This document shows, piece by piece, positions 9,121-19,320 of a DNA stretch of 42,039 bases (its first letter is position 1; each line of letters begins with the position of its first letter). Source of the DNA: Crocinitomix sp. (GTDB taxonomy: Bacteria > Bacteroidota > Bacteroidia > Flavobacteriales_D > Crocinitomicaceae); NCBI GenBank assembly GCA_023263555.1, contig JALQVX010000020.1:1-42039 (forward strand). The letters are read 5' to 3'. The notes below the pieces were generated by a model, which made no database searches, was not told where the DNA came from, and saw only the letters and a program-made list of their open reading frames with translations. Position numbers and translations under genes: made by a program.

Positions 9121-9474
9121 CTATCCTTCAATAATGACAGCCACCTCTTTCACTAAGCCTTGAATAGGAGGACTTTGTTTACGCACTTTTACACTTGCAG
9201 TAATTAAGGTTGGAAATTCACTTTTAAAGCGAACTAAAATACGATTTGCAACATGTTCAATGAGTTTTGAACGAATAGCCATTTCTTCAACCACAATATT
9301 GCGTACTGCAACATAGTCAATCGTATCAATGAGCTCATCTGTTTCGGCTGATTTCGAAAAGTCAGTTGAGAGGATTATATCAATGATGTATTTACCTCCT
9401 AAACGACCTTCTTCATCCATGCAACCGTGGTAAGCAAATACTTCTATTCCGGTTACTTCAATTAAGTTTTTCAT
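9121..9474 (-). CDS. folB: Dihydroneopterin aldolase
   Basis: MKNLIEVTGIEVFAYHGCMDEEGRLGGKYIIDIIL...DTIDYVAV...LIEHVANRIL...VRKQSPPIQG. Confidence 0.92.
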   Translation of the reverse strand: MKNLIEVTGIEVFAYHGCMDEEGRLGGKYIIDIILSTDFSKSAETDELIDTIDYVAVRNIVVEEMAIRSKLIEHVANRILVRFKSEFPTLITASVKVRKQSPPIQGLVKEVAVIIEG

Positions 9475-11003
9475 TGGTTAGCGGCTTTTAATGCATTGAT
9501 CGCGTCTATTCCATTTTCCATTCTAGAAATGACAGTGTCTTTTCCTAAGGTAGCACAAATATCAAACATAGAAGGTCCCATTCCTTTACCTGTTACCAAT
9601 AATCTAAATCCAGGGCCAACATGTCCAAAACCATATTCTTTTTTCGCTAAATAAGCGCTAAAAACAGTTTCAATGTTCTTGGTAGTAAAGTCCTTAATCG
9701 TTTTCAATTCCGCGAGTAATTCGGCCATGATAAGTGGTGTTTCTTCTTTCCACTTCTTAGACACCGTTTTGTCATCATAAACCGTTACCGCATTGAAAAA
9801 ATAATCGCCTTCAACAAGTATGTCTTGAATGAATGTTGCGCGTTCTTTCATGAGTTCACAAATCTTTGCTAAATATGAGGTTTCAAGTCCTTGGTGCGCT
9901 TCATCTAAAAGTGGACGGAGTAAATCAGCTAAATCCTCGTTACTTGTACTTCGTAAATAATATTGATTAAACCATTTTGTTTTATCTGGATCGAATCGTG
10001 CGCCTGATTTACCGACACGGTCAAGTGTAAACAATTCAACCATTTCTTCTAAAGACATGATCTCTTTGTTGTCTCCCGGATTCCAACCTAATAGTGCCAA
10101 CATATTTACAAATGCTTTCGAAAAGTATCCTCCTTCTTTGTAACCACTGTATTTTTCTCCTTCCGCAGACATCCAATCTAATGGAAATACAGGGAAACCT
10201 AATTTATCACCATCTCGTTTGCTCAGTTTTCCTTTTCCATCTGGTCTTAGAATTAAGGGTAAGTGTGCAAATCGCGGGCGGTCCCATCCAAAGCAATCGT
10301 AAAGGAAAACATGTAATGGGGCAGAGGGTAACCATTCTTCTCCGCGAATAACATGTGTGATTTCCATTAAATGATCATCAATGATATTCGCCATATGGTA
10401 AGTAGGCATACCCGTTTCTTTTACCAAAACTTTGTCATCTAAATTATTCGTGTTTACGGTAACCCATCCTCTAATTTCATCCTCAAGTTTGATATCCGTA
10501 TTGCGTGGCATCTTTATACGAACGGTATACGGATCACCATTTGCTAGTCTCTTTTCTACTTCCTCTTTTGAAAGTGAAAGTGAGTTTTTCATAGAAGAAC
10601 GTGTTACTCCATTGTATTGCCAGTTCGGTAAACCCATTTCTTTGGCTTGGTCACGCATGCGTTCCAAGTCATCTGATGTATCAAAAGCTAAATAGGCATG
10701 ACCCGATTCTATGAGTTGATCAATATAGGGTTGATACATTGACATACGTTCTGATTGAATATATGGCCCTTTATCTCCTCCGTATCCAACCCCTTCATTG
10801 GGCTCGATACCACACCATTTTAAAGAATCTATAATATATTCTTGGGCGCCAGGAACAAATCTTTTTTGATCCGTATCTTCAATTCGTAGTAAAAAATCTC
10901 CTCCGTGTTTTTTTGCGAAGAGATAATTGTAAAGAGCCGTTCTAACGCCTCCCATATGCAAAGGTCCTGTTGGACTTGGTGCAAATCGAACTCTAACTTT
11001 CAT
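9471..11003 (-). CDS. gltX: Glutamyl-tRNA synthetase
   Basis: MKVRVRFAPSPTGPLHMGGVRTALYNYLFAKKHGGDFLLRIEDTD...LSKRDGDK (HIGH- and KMSKS-like motifs). Start at 11003 preferred over 11072. ATGA overlap with folB. Confidence 0.95.
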   Translation of the reverse strand: MKVRVRFAPSPTGPLHMGGVRTALYNYLFAKKHGGDFLLRIEDTDQKRFVPGAQEYIIDSLKWCGIEPNEGVGYGGDKGPYIQSERMSMYQPYIDQLIESGHAYLAFDTSDDLERMRDQAKEMGLPNWQYNGVTRSSMKNSLSLSKEEVEKRLANGDPYTVRIKMPRNTDIKLEDEIRGWVTVNTNNLDDKVLVKETGMPTYHMANIIDDHLMEITHVIRGEEWLPSAPLHVFLYDCFGWDRPRFAHLPLILRPDGKGKLSKRDGDKLGFPVFPLDWMSAEGEKYSGYKEGGYFSKAFVNMLALLGWNPGDNKEIMSLEEMVELFTLDRVGKSGARFDPDKTKWFNQYYLRSTSNEDLADLLRPLLDEAHQGLETSYLAKICELMKERATFIQDILVEGDYFFNAVTVYDDKTVSKKWKEETPLIMAELLAELKTIKDFTTKNIETVFSAYLAKKEYGFGHVGPGFRLLVTGKGMGPSMFDICATLGKDTVISRMENGIDAINALKAANQ

Positions 11004-11246
11004 GTTTGTGTTTTTTGTGACGCGGCATTTCTGCCCTATCTTGCGTCTTTTCATTAAAATATGACGGCGCAAAGATACAGTTTTAGCCTGAAATACGTTA
11101 TTTATTGTAACGTTCGTCTTATGATTATATGTAACTTAGTAGGTTAGGACCTAAAACATGACTTTCTTTTGGGTTATACTGAACGGTTTTGCATGATTAT
11201 TGTACGTGCTAGAGGTAAGGTGGATTGTGATAAGTCAATTTAAAAA

Positions 11247-14200
11247 TTGGATACATTGAATACGTTTCAAAAGGTGATAAATCAAGTAGAACTTTTTATT
11301 AAAAAGTACTACAAGAATCAAATGTTAAAAGGGGCAATCCTTTTTGTAGCACTGCTATTGTCTAGTTATCTTTTGGTGACTGGTTTGGAATATGTCGGTC
11401 GTTTTAGTTCGGGTATACGCTTGGCACTTTTGATCGGCTTTATCGGACTGAACGTGGTCTTGCTCATTCGCTTTTTGATTATTCCCTTGTTAAAGTTGAA
11501 TAAATTGGGGAAACATTTATCATTAATTGAGGCGTCAGAAATGTTAGGAAAGATTTTTCCTGAGGTAGGGGATAAATTGAAAAACACGCTTCAATTGAAT
11601 AATGATAAGGCGGCTATGAAGATGAATTTTGATCTTGTTAATGCAAGTATCGAACAACGTTCGGAAAATTTATCGATTGTTCCTTTCGGAAAGGCCATTG
11701 ATTTAAAAGAAAATCGACGCTACTTGAAATACCTATTACCTGTTTTTGCTGTTTTTATAGCGATTGCGGTCATAGCACCTCGTTGGTTTTATGATGGTAC
11801 CGAAAGGGTCGTTAATTTCAGCACGGATTATGTTGAGCCAGCGCCTTTTGATTTTATTGTAGATAGTGAATTGGATGCGATTGAGGGGGAGAATTATACG
11901 CTTAAGATTCGATTAAAAGGTGACGAAATTCCAAACGAGGTTAAGATTTTTTCGAATAAAGGAAATTATAATTTAAAGCAAACGTCTAAAGTTACGTTTG
12001 AATATGATTTCATTAACTTGAATGAGAGTCTTTCTTTTTATTGTGTGGCGAATGAATTTGAATCTAAGCAATTTGAAGTGGGTATGTTGCATAAACCAAT
12101 CATTGATGATATTAGTTTGTCGGTGATTTATCCAAAGCATACTGGTAAATCTGCGGAAAAATTTCAGAATACAGGAGACATTGTTGTTCCAGAAGGTTCA
12201 GTTATTGAATGGAATATTGGAGCAACTAATTTGAAACGGATGCATGCTATCTTTCCTGATACAACGTTAGTCATAAATAATTCGCTGTCAAATCGATACA
12301 GTTTTAAAAAGGTTTTTATGGCCTCTTCACCATATGCTCTTAGTTTAAGTTCGGATGATATTGAAAACGCTGATTCGTTATACTATGAAGTTAATGTAAT
12401 AAAGGACGAATATCCTACAATTTCTATGACGGAAGAGGTTGATTCGTCGAATGTTTTATTGCGTTTTATCGAAGGCCGTATAAATGATGATTATGGATTT
12501 AGAAGCCTTACTGTTAAACTAAGCGTTTCTGGCAAGGACACATCTTACGCCATTACAAAAAGTTTAAAAGTGAATCCAAAACTGCAGACGCAATTGTTTT
12601 CGTATACATTGGATATTCGTCAATTTGATCTCAAACCAGGCTATAAATTAGATTATACATTTATTGTAACGGATAATGATGAGTTGAATGGGTATAAATC
12701 TACGGTCTCTTCTCGGGGTTTCTTTGAGGTTCCTCAATTGGATGAGTTAGAAAATTTAATGGGTGAAAAGGATGATGCCTTAAAAGATCAAATGGATCAG
12801 GCAGCAAAAGACGCCAAGGAATTAAAGCAGGAAATTAAGGAGGTAAAAAGTGAGCTGATCAATAAGGCGGAACTGGATTGGAAGGACAAGCAAAGTTTGG
12901 AAAACCTTATGGAGATGCAAAAGGAACTCGAGAAGAAAATGGAGGAGATCAAAAAAGATTATGATGAATCGAAAGAAGAGAAGGATAATTTCTTGGAAAA
13001 TTCTGAGGAGCTTAAGAAGAAGCAGGAAGAGCTGCAACGTTTGATGGAGGAATTAATGGATGATGAATTAAAGGAATTATTTGAGGAGTTGCAAAAGTTG
13101 ATGGAAGAGATGAATAAAGATAAATTGGTTGAGAATTTAGAGGAGATGGAACAGCAATCCGAAACTATGGAGGAGGAATTGGATAGGATGCTCGAGCAGT
13201 TTAAGAACATGGAGTTGGACCAGAAATTGGAAAATTTAGAAGAACAATTGCGTGAATTGGCGGAGGAGCAACTGGAACTAAAAGAACAATCTGAGAATAA
13301 AGCAATGTCTGAGGAAGAGTTGGCAAAAGAGCAGGAAAAGTTGAATGAGAAATTTGATGAAATTCAAAAGGATATGGATGAGATTCAAGAGAAGAATGAG
13401 GAACTTGAAAAGCCACGTGATATTGATTTTGATGAAGAGAAGGAAGAGAATATTGATAAGGAAATGAATGATTCAAAAGAAAGTTTAGATGATGGTAAAC
13501 AAAAAAAGGCGGAGGATAGTCAGCAAAAAGCGGCTGATATGATGAAAGAAATGGCGGATGACGCGGCTGCAATGAAGTCGGCTGGTGAACAACAGCAACA
13601 AGCAGAGGATATGGATGCGTTGCGCTTTTTATTGGAAAATTTGATAGCACTTTCTTATCAGCAGGAAGAGTTAATGAATCAATATGGAGAAACACCAACG
13701 AACGATCCAAAGTACTTGAAATTAAATAGAGAGCAAATCGATATTAAAAAGTCTACGGAGATTGTGAATGATTCGTTAGTGGCTTTAGCGAAGAGAGTGA
13801 TGGAATTATCGTCTGCGATCAATCAAGAATTAAATGATCTTTCGTATAATCTGGATAAATCGTTGGCGTATTCGGAGGAACGTAAAACGGGCACCCTAAT
13901 GCAACATCAGCAATATGCTATGACAAGTTATAACAATTTAGCGTTAATGCTTGCAGAAGTGCTCGAACAGATGCAGAATCAAATGAAGAACAAGATGCCT
14001 GGAAATGGCTCATGTGATAATCCCGGTGGAACGGGAAGTGGTGAATCGGGTAAGAAAATGACCATGGAGCAAATGAAAAAAGCGTTGGAAGAACAGATCG
14101 CTAAAATGAAAGGTGGTAAGAGTCCAGGTGGTGAAGAAGGTGAAGGGGAAAAGGGTAAAAATGGTCAAACACCAGGTGGCGAAGGTGGTTCTATTCCTCA

Positions 14201-14630
14201 ATTATCTGCAAAGGAAAAAGCTCAGATGGCCGCTGAACAAGGACGAATTAGAGATGGTTTAAAGGAATTGAAACAACAATTAAACAGTGATGGTAGTGGA
14301 GCAGGAAATGGACTAGATGAATTAATACAAGATTTAGATGATTTACAGAATGATCTAATTAATGGCCGTGTAGGGTCTGATTTTATGAAACGTCAAGAAG
14401 ATATTTATACGCGTTTGTTAGAGAGCGAAAAAGCATTACGTGAGCGTGGGTATAGTGAAGAAAGAGAAGCAAAAGAAGGAAAAAATCAAGAGGATAGTAA
14501 CCTTAAAGAATTTACGGAGTATACAAAAAATAAGGACGCAGAATTAGAGTTTATACGCTCTCTTCCTGTTGGTCTGCGGGTCTATTATAAAGGACTTGTG
14601 AATGAGTATTTTAATTCTGTAAATAAATAA
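11247..14630 (+). CDS. DUF4175-family large membrane/coiled-coil protein
   Basis: Two N-terminal TM helices (AILFVALLLSSYLLVTG, ALLIGFIGLNVVLLIRFLIIPLL), then a very long E/K/Q-rich coiled coil. Resembles the Bacteroidota DUF4175 family. TTG start. Confidence 0.8.
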   Translation: MDTLNTFQKVINQVELFIKKYYKNQMLKGAILFVALLLSSYLLVTGLEYVGRFSSGIRLALLIGFIGLNVVLLIRFLIIPLLKLNKLGKHLSLIEASEMLGKIFPEVGDKLKNTLQLNNDKAAMKMNFDLVNASIEQRSENLSIVPFGKAIDLKENRRYLKYLLPVFAVFIAIAVIAPRWFYDGTERVVNFSTDYVEPAPFDFIVDSELDAIEGENYTLKIRLKGDEIPNEVKIFSNKGNYNLKQTSKVTFEYDFINLNESLSFYCVANEFESKQFEVGMLHKPIIDDISLSVIYPKHTGKSAEKFQNTGDIVVPEGSVIEWNIGATNLKRMHAIFPDTTLVINNSLSNRYSFKKVFMASSPYALSLSSDDIENADSLYYEVNVIKDEYPTISMTEEVDSSNVLLRFIEGRINDDYGFRSLTVKLSVSGKDTSYAITKSLKVNPKLQTQLFSYTLDIRQFDLKPGYKLDYTFIVTDNDELNGYKSTVSSRGFFEVPQLDELENLMGEKDDALKDQMDQAAKDAKELKQEIKEVKSELINKAELDWKDKQSLENLMEMQKELEKKMEEIKKDYDESKEEKDNFLENSEELKKKQEELQRLMEELMDDELKELFEELQKLMEEMNKDKLVENLEEMEQQSETMEEELDRMLEQFKNMELDQKLENLEEQLRELAEEQLELKEQSENKAMSEEELAKEQEKLNEKFDEIQKDMDEIQEKNEELEKPRDIDFDEEKEENIDKEMNDSKESLDDGKQKKAEDSQQKAADMMKEMADDAAAMKSAGEQQQQAEDMDALRFLLENLIALSYQQEELMNQYGETPTNDPKYLKLNREQIDIKKSTEIVNDSLVALAKRVMELSSAINQELNDLSYNLDKSLAYSEERKTGTLMQHQQYAMTSYNNLALMLAEVLEQMQNQMKNKMPGNGSCDNPGGTGSGESGKKMTMEQMKKALEEQIAKMKGGKSPGGEEGEGEKGKNGQTPGGEGGSIPQLSAKEKAQMAAEQGRIRDGLKELKQQLNSDGSGAGNGLDELIQDLDDLQNDLINGRVGSDFMKRQEDIYTRLLESEKALRERGYSEEREAKEGKNQEDSNLKEFTEYTKNKDAELEFIRSLPVGLRVYYKGLVNEYFNSVNK

Positions 14631-14633
14631 TGA

Positions 14634-15035
14634 ATGCATAGTATTGAAATTGGGTCTGATTTAAAGAATATAACGGAGGTTGAACTTTTGATTGACACGG
14701 TGTGTGAGGACCTTAAATTGAATGAAGATCATTATGGCAATATTCTTATTGCGGTAACGGAAGCAGTAAATAATGCAATCGTACACGGTAACGGGAATGA
14801 TCAAGAGAAGAAGGTTAAAGTAGAAGTGGAAACGGCAGCGGATAAAGTAACGTTTGTTGTTGTGGATGAAGGAACTGGTTTTGATTTTAGCAATTTGCCG
14901 GATCCAACAGCTCCAGAAAATATTGAAAAACCTGATGGTCGTGGAATTTTTCTGATGAAGAATCTTTCAGACGAAGTTGATTTTGATTTGAATGGTTCAA
15001 AAGTTAGTATTACCTTTGCTGCCGAACATGGATAA
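14634..15035 (+). CDS. RsbW-like histidine-kinase-type ATP-binding protein
   Basis: N box (LIAVTEAVNNAIVHGNG), G1 (VVDEGTGFD), G2 (DGRGIFLMKNLSDEV). Confidence 0.88.
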   Translation: MHSIEIGSDLKNITEVELLIDTVCEDLKLNEDHYGNILIAVTEAVNNAIVHGNGNDQEKKVKVEVETAADKVTFVVVDEGTGFDFSNLPDPTAPENIEKPDGRGIFLMKNLSDEVDFDLNGSKVSITFAAEHG

Positions 15036-15459
15036 TGAAATAACATATCACTTTTTAGATATAGAAATTCCGGACTTCAATCCGGAATTTTTTAGTTTAT
15101 GGCTGGGGACAGTCTTAATAGATCATGGGTATGAACTGGGTGAACTAACCTATGTGTTTTGTACGGATGATTATCTTTTAGAAATGAACCGTGAACATTT
15201 AAATCACGATTATTATACCGATATTATTACGTTTAATTATAACGTAGATTTTAGTTTAAGTGGTGATCTGTTTATAAGCTATGAGCGTATTATGGATCAC
15301 GCCAATGAATATGATGTAGCGGTTTATGATGAATTATGTCGTGTAATGGTTCATGGAGTTTTGCATCTGGTCGGCTATAATGACAAGTCGGATGCAGAGC
15401 AAGAGGTGATGACGGAAATGGAAAATAAATATTTGAGCAAGCGAAATAGTTTCACGTGA
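15028..15459 (+). CDS. ybeY: rRNA maturation RNase YbeY
   Basis: Start MDNEITYHFLDIEIPDF at 15028. YYTDIITFNY...GDLFISYERI...ELCRVMVHGVLHLVGYNDKSDAE, i.e. the UPF0054 HGxLHLxGYDH-like motif. Confidence 0.92.
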   Translation: MDNEITYHFLDIEIPDFNPEFFSLWLGTVLIDHGYELGELTYVFCTDDYLLEMNREHLNHDYYTDIITFNYNVDFSLSGDLFISYERIMDHANEYDVAVYDELCRVMVHGVLHLVGYNDKSDAEQEVMTEMENKYLSKRNSFT

Positions 15460-15463
15460 AACA
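15448..15463. promoter_or_regulatory. parS: Candidate parS site 1 (AGTTTCACGTGAAACA)
   Basis: 15/16 match to consensus TGTTTCACGTGAAACA. Contains the ybeY TGA stop. Confidence 0.82.
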
Positions 15464-15472
15464 CTTCGTATT

Positions 15473-15488
15473 TGTTCCATGTGAAACA
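15473..15488. promoter_or_regulatory. parS: Candidate parS site 2 (TGTTCCATGTGAAACA)
   Basis: 14/16 match to the consensus; one mismatch from the B. subtilis variant TGTTCCACGTGAAACA. Just upstream of mnmG. Confidence 0.72.
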
Positions 15489-15493
15489 AAATT

Positions 15494-17368
15494 ATGTTAC
15501 CAGAATATGATATTATAGTTGTGGGAGGTGGTCACGCTGGATGCGAGGCTACTTATTCTGCTGCAAAAATGGGATCCAAGGTTTTGTTGGTGACTATGAA
15601 TTTGGCTACAATTGCGCAAATGTCTTGTAATCCTGCCATGGGTGGTGTTGCAAAAGGACAAATTGTTCGAGAAATTGATGCACTTGGTGGAGGATCGGGT
15701 ATTGTAACAGATAAGTCGGCGATACAATTCAAGATGTTAAACTTAAGCAAAGGACCCGCTATGTGGTCGCCTCGTGTACAGAGTGATCGTATGCGTTTTG
15801 CAGAAGAATGGCGTTTATTGCTTGAGGCGAATGAGAATGTTGACTTCTGGCAGGATATGGTGAATGGGCTTGTTATGGATGGTAAAACACTAAGAGGGGT
15901 TACTACTGTGATGGGTCAGACGATTCATGCGAAAGCGGTGATTTTAACGAACGGTACTTTTTTGAATGGGTTAATTCATTTAGGTGAAAAGAATTTTAAA
16001 GGGGGTCGTTCTGGCGAAAGTGCCAGCTATGGTATAACTGAGCAGTTGGTCGATCTGGGTTTTGAAACAGGTCGGATGAAGACTGGCACGCCACCGCGTG
16101 TAGATGGTCGCTCGTTGGACTATTCGAAAATGGAAGAACAACCAGGTGATGAAGTTCCTTCGCGCTTTTCGTTTTCACGTGAAACAATTACATTACCAAA
16201 ACAACGCAGTTGTTATATCACGTATACCAATCAAGAAACTCACGATATTTTAAGAACTGGATTTGATCGGAGCCCTATGTTTAATGGTTCTATTAAAAGT
16301 GTGGGTCCGCGTTATTGTCCTTCTATTGAAGATAAGATTAATCGTTTCGCGGAACGTGATCGTCATCAAATATTTGTAGAACCGGAAGGGTGGAATACCA
16401 TTGAAATTTATGTGAATGGTTTTAGCACATCCTTACCGGAGGAAGTCCAGTTGGCGGCAATGAAAACAATACCGGGTTTTGAAAATGTTAAAATGTTCCG
16501 ACCAGGGTATGCAATCGAATATGATTATTTTCCACCAACTCAATTGAAACATAGTTTGGAAACTAAATTGGTGAGTAACCTTTATTTTGCCGGTCAAATT
16601 AATGGTACAACAGGTTATGAAGAGGCAGCGTCTCAAGGTTTAATGGCTGGTATTAACGCACACAATAAATTGGTCGGAAAACCTGAGTTTATATTAGGTC
16701 GGGCAGATGCATATATTGGTGTTTTGGTGGACGATTTAATTACAAAAGGGACAAAAGAGCCGTATCGTATGTTTACTTCTCGTGCAGAGTATCGTATTTT
16801 ACTGCGTCAGGATAATGCTGATTTAAGGTTAACACAACTTGGTTATGATATTGGATTAGCCAGTAAGGATCGTTTAGATTTAATGAATTTAAAAATTAAG
16901 CATACACAAGAAATCATTAATTTGCTAGAAACGATAAGTTTATTGCCTGAAGAAGTGAATCCGTTTTTGGATGAAATGGGTTCGTCTGCAATTAAACAAA
17001 AATCGAAAGCAGATGGAATTTTAAGAAGGCCGCATGTTTCGTTAGAAGGATTAATTAAGTCTTCTCCTTTTCTTAAAAAGAAATTAGAGGCCTTGGGCGA
17101 ATTGCATGAAGATGCTTTAATCCAAGCTGAAATTCAAATTAAATACGAAGGCTATATTACCCGTGAAGAGGAAATGGCGAATAAGATGGATCGGTTGGAG
17201 AATGTAAAAATTCCTCCTGCAACGGATTATGCATTATTGTCGTCTTTGTCTTCTGAGGCAGTTGAAAAATTAACGAAGATACAACCTGTAACGATTGGAC
17301 AAGCGAGTCGAATAAGTGGTGTAAGTCCTTCTGATATTTCTATTTTACTTATCTATTTAGGCCGATAA
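15494..17368 (+). CDS. mnmG: tRNA uridine-5-carboxymethylaminomethyl modification enzyme MnmG (GidA)
   Basis: [62 protein letters not shown]...[12 protein letters not shown]...[22 protein letters not shown]. Confidence 0.97.
   Translation: MLPEYDIIVVGGGHAGCEATYSAAKMGSKVLLVTMNLATIAQMSCNPAMGGVAKGQIVREIDALGGGSGIVTDKSAIQFKMLNLSKGPAMWSPRVQSDRMRFAEEWRLLLEANENVDFWQDMVNGLVMDGKTLRGVTTVMGQTIHAKAVILTNGTFLNGLIHLGEKNFKGGRSGESASYGITEQLVDLGFETGRMKTGTPPRVDGRSLDYSKMEEQPGDEVPSRFSFSRETITLPKQRSCYITYTNQETHDILRTGFDRSPMFNGSIKSVGPRYCPSIEDKINRFAERDRHQIFVEPEGWNTIEIYVNGFSTSLPEEVQLAAMKTIPGFENVKMFRPGYAIEYDYFPPTQLKHSLETKLVSNLYFAGQINGTTGYEEAASQGLMAGINAHNKLVGKPEFILGRADAYIGVLVDDLITKGTKEPYRMFTSRAEYRILLRQDNADLRLTQLGYDIGLASKDRLDLMNLKIKHTQEIINLLETISLLPEEVNPFLDEMGSSAIKQKSKADGILRRPHVSLEGLIKSSPFLKKKLEALGELHEDALIQAEIQIKYEGYITREEEMANKMDRLENVKIPPATDYALLSSLSSEAVEKLTKIQPVTIGQASRISGVSPSDISILLIYLGR
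16171..16186. promoter_or_regulatory. parS: Candidate parS site 3, inside mnmG (GTTTTCACGTGAAACA)
   Basis: 14/16 match including the full core TTTCACGTGAAACA. Encodes (F)-S-R-E-T in frame. Confidence 0.75.
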
Positions 17369-18246
17369 TGAATACAATTAGTCATTGCCCAATTTGTGCA
17401 GCAACTGAATTCAAACCTTTTTTGAATGCTGTTGATTATACGGTTTCACGTGAAACGTATTCAATTGTTTCGTGTGCAAGCTGTGGTTTTCATTTTACAA
17501 ACCCTATTCCTACGAGTGATAAAATAGGGGATTATTATAAGTCTGAATCCTATGTTTCGCATTCGTCAACGAATAAGGGCTTAATCAATAAACTTTATCA
17601 ACGGGTGCGTAAACATACGCTCAAGCAAAAATTAGCACTCGTCTCTCGATTAGCAAATGGTAAATCAATTTTGGATATTGGAGCCGGTACAGGTCATTTT
17701 TTGAATGTATGTCAACAAGCGGGTTGGCAGGCGCTAGGGCTCGAACCGGATGCTGATGCGCGCGCTTTTGCAAAGAAAGAATTTGGGGTTGAATTGAAAT
17801 CAACGGATGAATTACATGATTTAGCGCCTAATTCAAAAGATGTGATTACCATGTGGCACGTATTGGAGCATGTCTATGAGTTGCGTAAAGATGTGGAACA
17901 GATCGTGAATGTTTTAAAAGAGGATGGTGTGCTTGTAGTGGCTGTTCCTAATCGGAATTCGTTTGATGCGAAACACTATAAAGAATTTTGGGCAGCTTAT
18001 GATTTGCCTATTCACCTATATCATTTCGTGCCAACTGATATTAAAACGTTATTCGGACAATTTGAAATGGAAGTCACGGAAATTTTACCCATGAAATTTG
18101 ACGCCTACTATGTTTCTATGTTGAGTGAAAAATATAAAGGTGGAAATATCATTAAGGCCTTTCTTAATGGATGGCGTTCCAATTTAAAGGCAAAAACCGG
18201 AACCTATTCTTCACAGATCTATATTTTGAAGAAAAAACGCAATTAG
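17368..18246 (+). CDS. Class I SAM-dependent methyltransferase with N-terminal Cys motif
   Basis: CPICAA...CASCGFHFTNPIP (zinc-ribbon-like), SILDIGAGTGHFLNVCQQAGWQALGLEPDADA, MWHVLEHVYELRKDV. Confidence 0.88.
   Translation: MNTISHCPICAATEFKPFLNAVDYTVSRETYSIVSCASCGFHFTNPIPTSDKIGDYYKSESYVSHSSTNKGLINKLYQRVRKHTLKQKLALVSRLANGKSILDIGAGTGHFLNVCQQAGWQALGLEPDADARAFAKKEFGVELKSTDELHDLAPNSKDVITMWHVLEHVYELRKDVEQIVNVLKEDGVLVVAVPNRNSFDAKHYKEFWAAYDLPIHLYHFVPTDIKTLFGQFEMEVTEILPMKFDAYYVSMLSEKYKGGNIIKAFLNGWRSNLKAKTGTYSSQIYILKKKRN
17442..17457. promoter_or_regulatory. parS: Candidate parS site 4, inside methyltransferase gene (GGTTTCACGTGAAACG)
   Basis: 14/16 match with perfect 14-bp palindrome GTTTCACGTGAAAC. 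Encodes V-S-R-E-T. Confidence 0.77.
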
Positions 18247-18523
18247 AAGCGATTTAAAAGCGTTTTGCTGTTCTTTATATCCAATCTATAAGCACATCTC
18301 GAGATCGTTAAATACAGCGTGTGTCTTTTTTAGTGGTTAAAAATCGGTTAATTTGTTCATTTTCAATTTATTAAATGTTTTTAGGTGCTAATTTTCGTTT
18401 TTTCGAAACAAATTCCATGAATTTTGTCGTGAATGCTTTTTGAGATAGTTCAGTCGTCGTCTGTTTTGCAAATTCCAACACATGAATTTCAATTCTAAAA
18501 CTCACTCCGTATTTAATTACGTT

Positions 18524-19204
18524 CTAGTCTGTCAATTTAAGTTTTACCGCCCGATAAAGTTCTCCCACCATAATCGAAAGTCCAAAACTATAATAGGCAC
18601 GATTAAATGAAGATCTCACTTCGGGAGTTGTATTGAATAACATGCGGTAACCAATTGAAAAACGTGGAGCTAGCCATGTTAAGATATAATATTTTGTTTG
18701 CAGCCCAGCGGCTAAACCTGAAAATGGAACTGCTGGCAAGGGCAAGAAGCTTCCTGTGCTATCTTCATAATATCCGGTGAGATTGCCAAAAAGAAATTCA
18801 GTAGGAATGGAAAATTCCCATTTTTTAGTTTTATAAAGTACACGTTCGTAGAAAAGGGAACCAAATCCAGCATTAAAAACTACGCGCGAAGTATCGGTTG
18901 CACCAGGTTGAGTAACATTAACGTCCGTAAAAACAACGTTGCGGTCTAATCCATAAAATCCAATACCAAATCGGTGAACTCCTCTGTATTGAACGCCTAA
19001 CCTTAAACCATTGATCTTAACAGGTCGACCGCGAAAGAAGGAGCGTCTTGCATCTAATCCAATAAGGGGTTTCCATTTTTTTGCTCCTAAATCGGGTGGT
19101 AGAAAAACATGATGATTGTGGTTTTTTAGTAGGCTGTCTTCTTGCGATTGACTTGATAAACAAGTAAATAAGGTGAGAATTAAGAAGAAATAAAGCGGTT
19201 TCAT
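18524..19204 (-). CDS. Exported hypothetical protein, possible outer-membrane beta-barrel
   Basis: Signal peptide MKPLYFFLILTLFTCLSSQS, followed by alternating aromatic/polar beta-strand-like segments. Confidence 0.6.
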   Translation of the reverse strand: MKPLYFFLILTLFTCLSSQSQEDSLLKNHNHHVFLPPDLGAKKWKPLIGLDARRSFFRGRPVKINGLRLGVQYRGVHRFGIGFYGLDRNVVFTDVNVTQPGATDTSRVVFNAGFGSLFYERVLYKTKKWEFSIPTEFLFGNLTGYYEDSTGSFLPLPAVPFSGLAAGLQTKYYILTWLAPRFSIGYRMLFNTTPEVRSSFNRAYYSFGLSIMVGELYRAVKLKLTD

Positions 19205-19320
19205 TGCGGATCAAATGTAAAAAGATCTTTCTTGAGTAAATAAGTGTTCTTTTAAATAAGGTCAACAGGGCACTGTTAATTCGAAAGCGTTACTTTTTAG
19301 AAATCCTGTATTTTAGAAGT

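Noticed and set aside
12822-13210. Antisense ORFs rich in Leu/Phe or Ser
   Set aside because: Composition artefacts of the repetitive GAA/GAG/AAG-rich coding strand.
13201-13710. 169-aa antisense ORF under the DUF4175 gene
   Set aside because: Mirror ORF of the E/K/Q-rich coiled coil: low-complexity composition (Ser/Pro/Leu/His), no domain features.
15000-18300. Replication origin itself
   Set aside because: No DnaA-box cluster or AT-rich unwinding region recognised, and dnaA/parAB absent. Only proximity is suggested by parS and mnmG.
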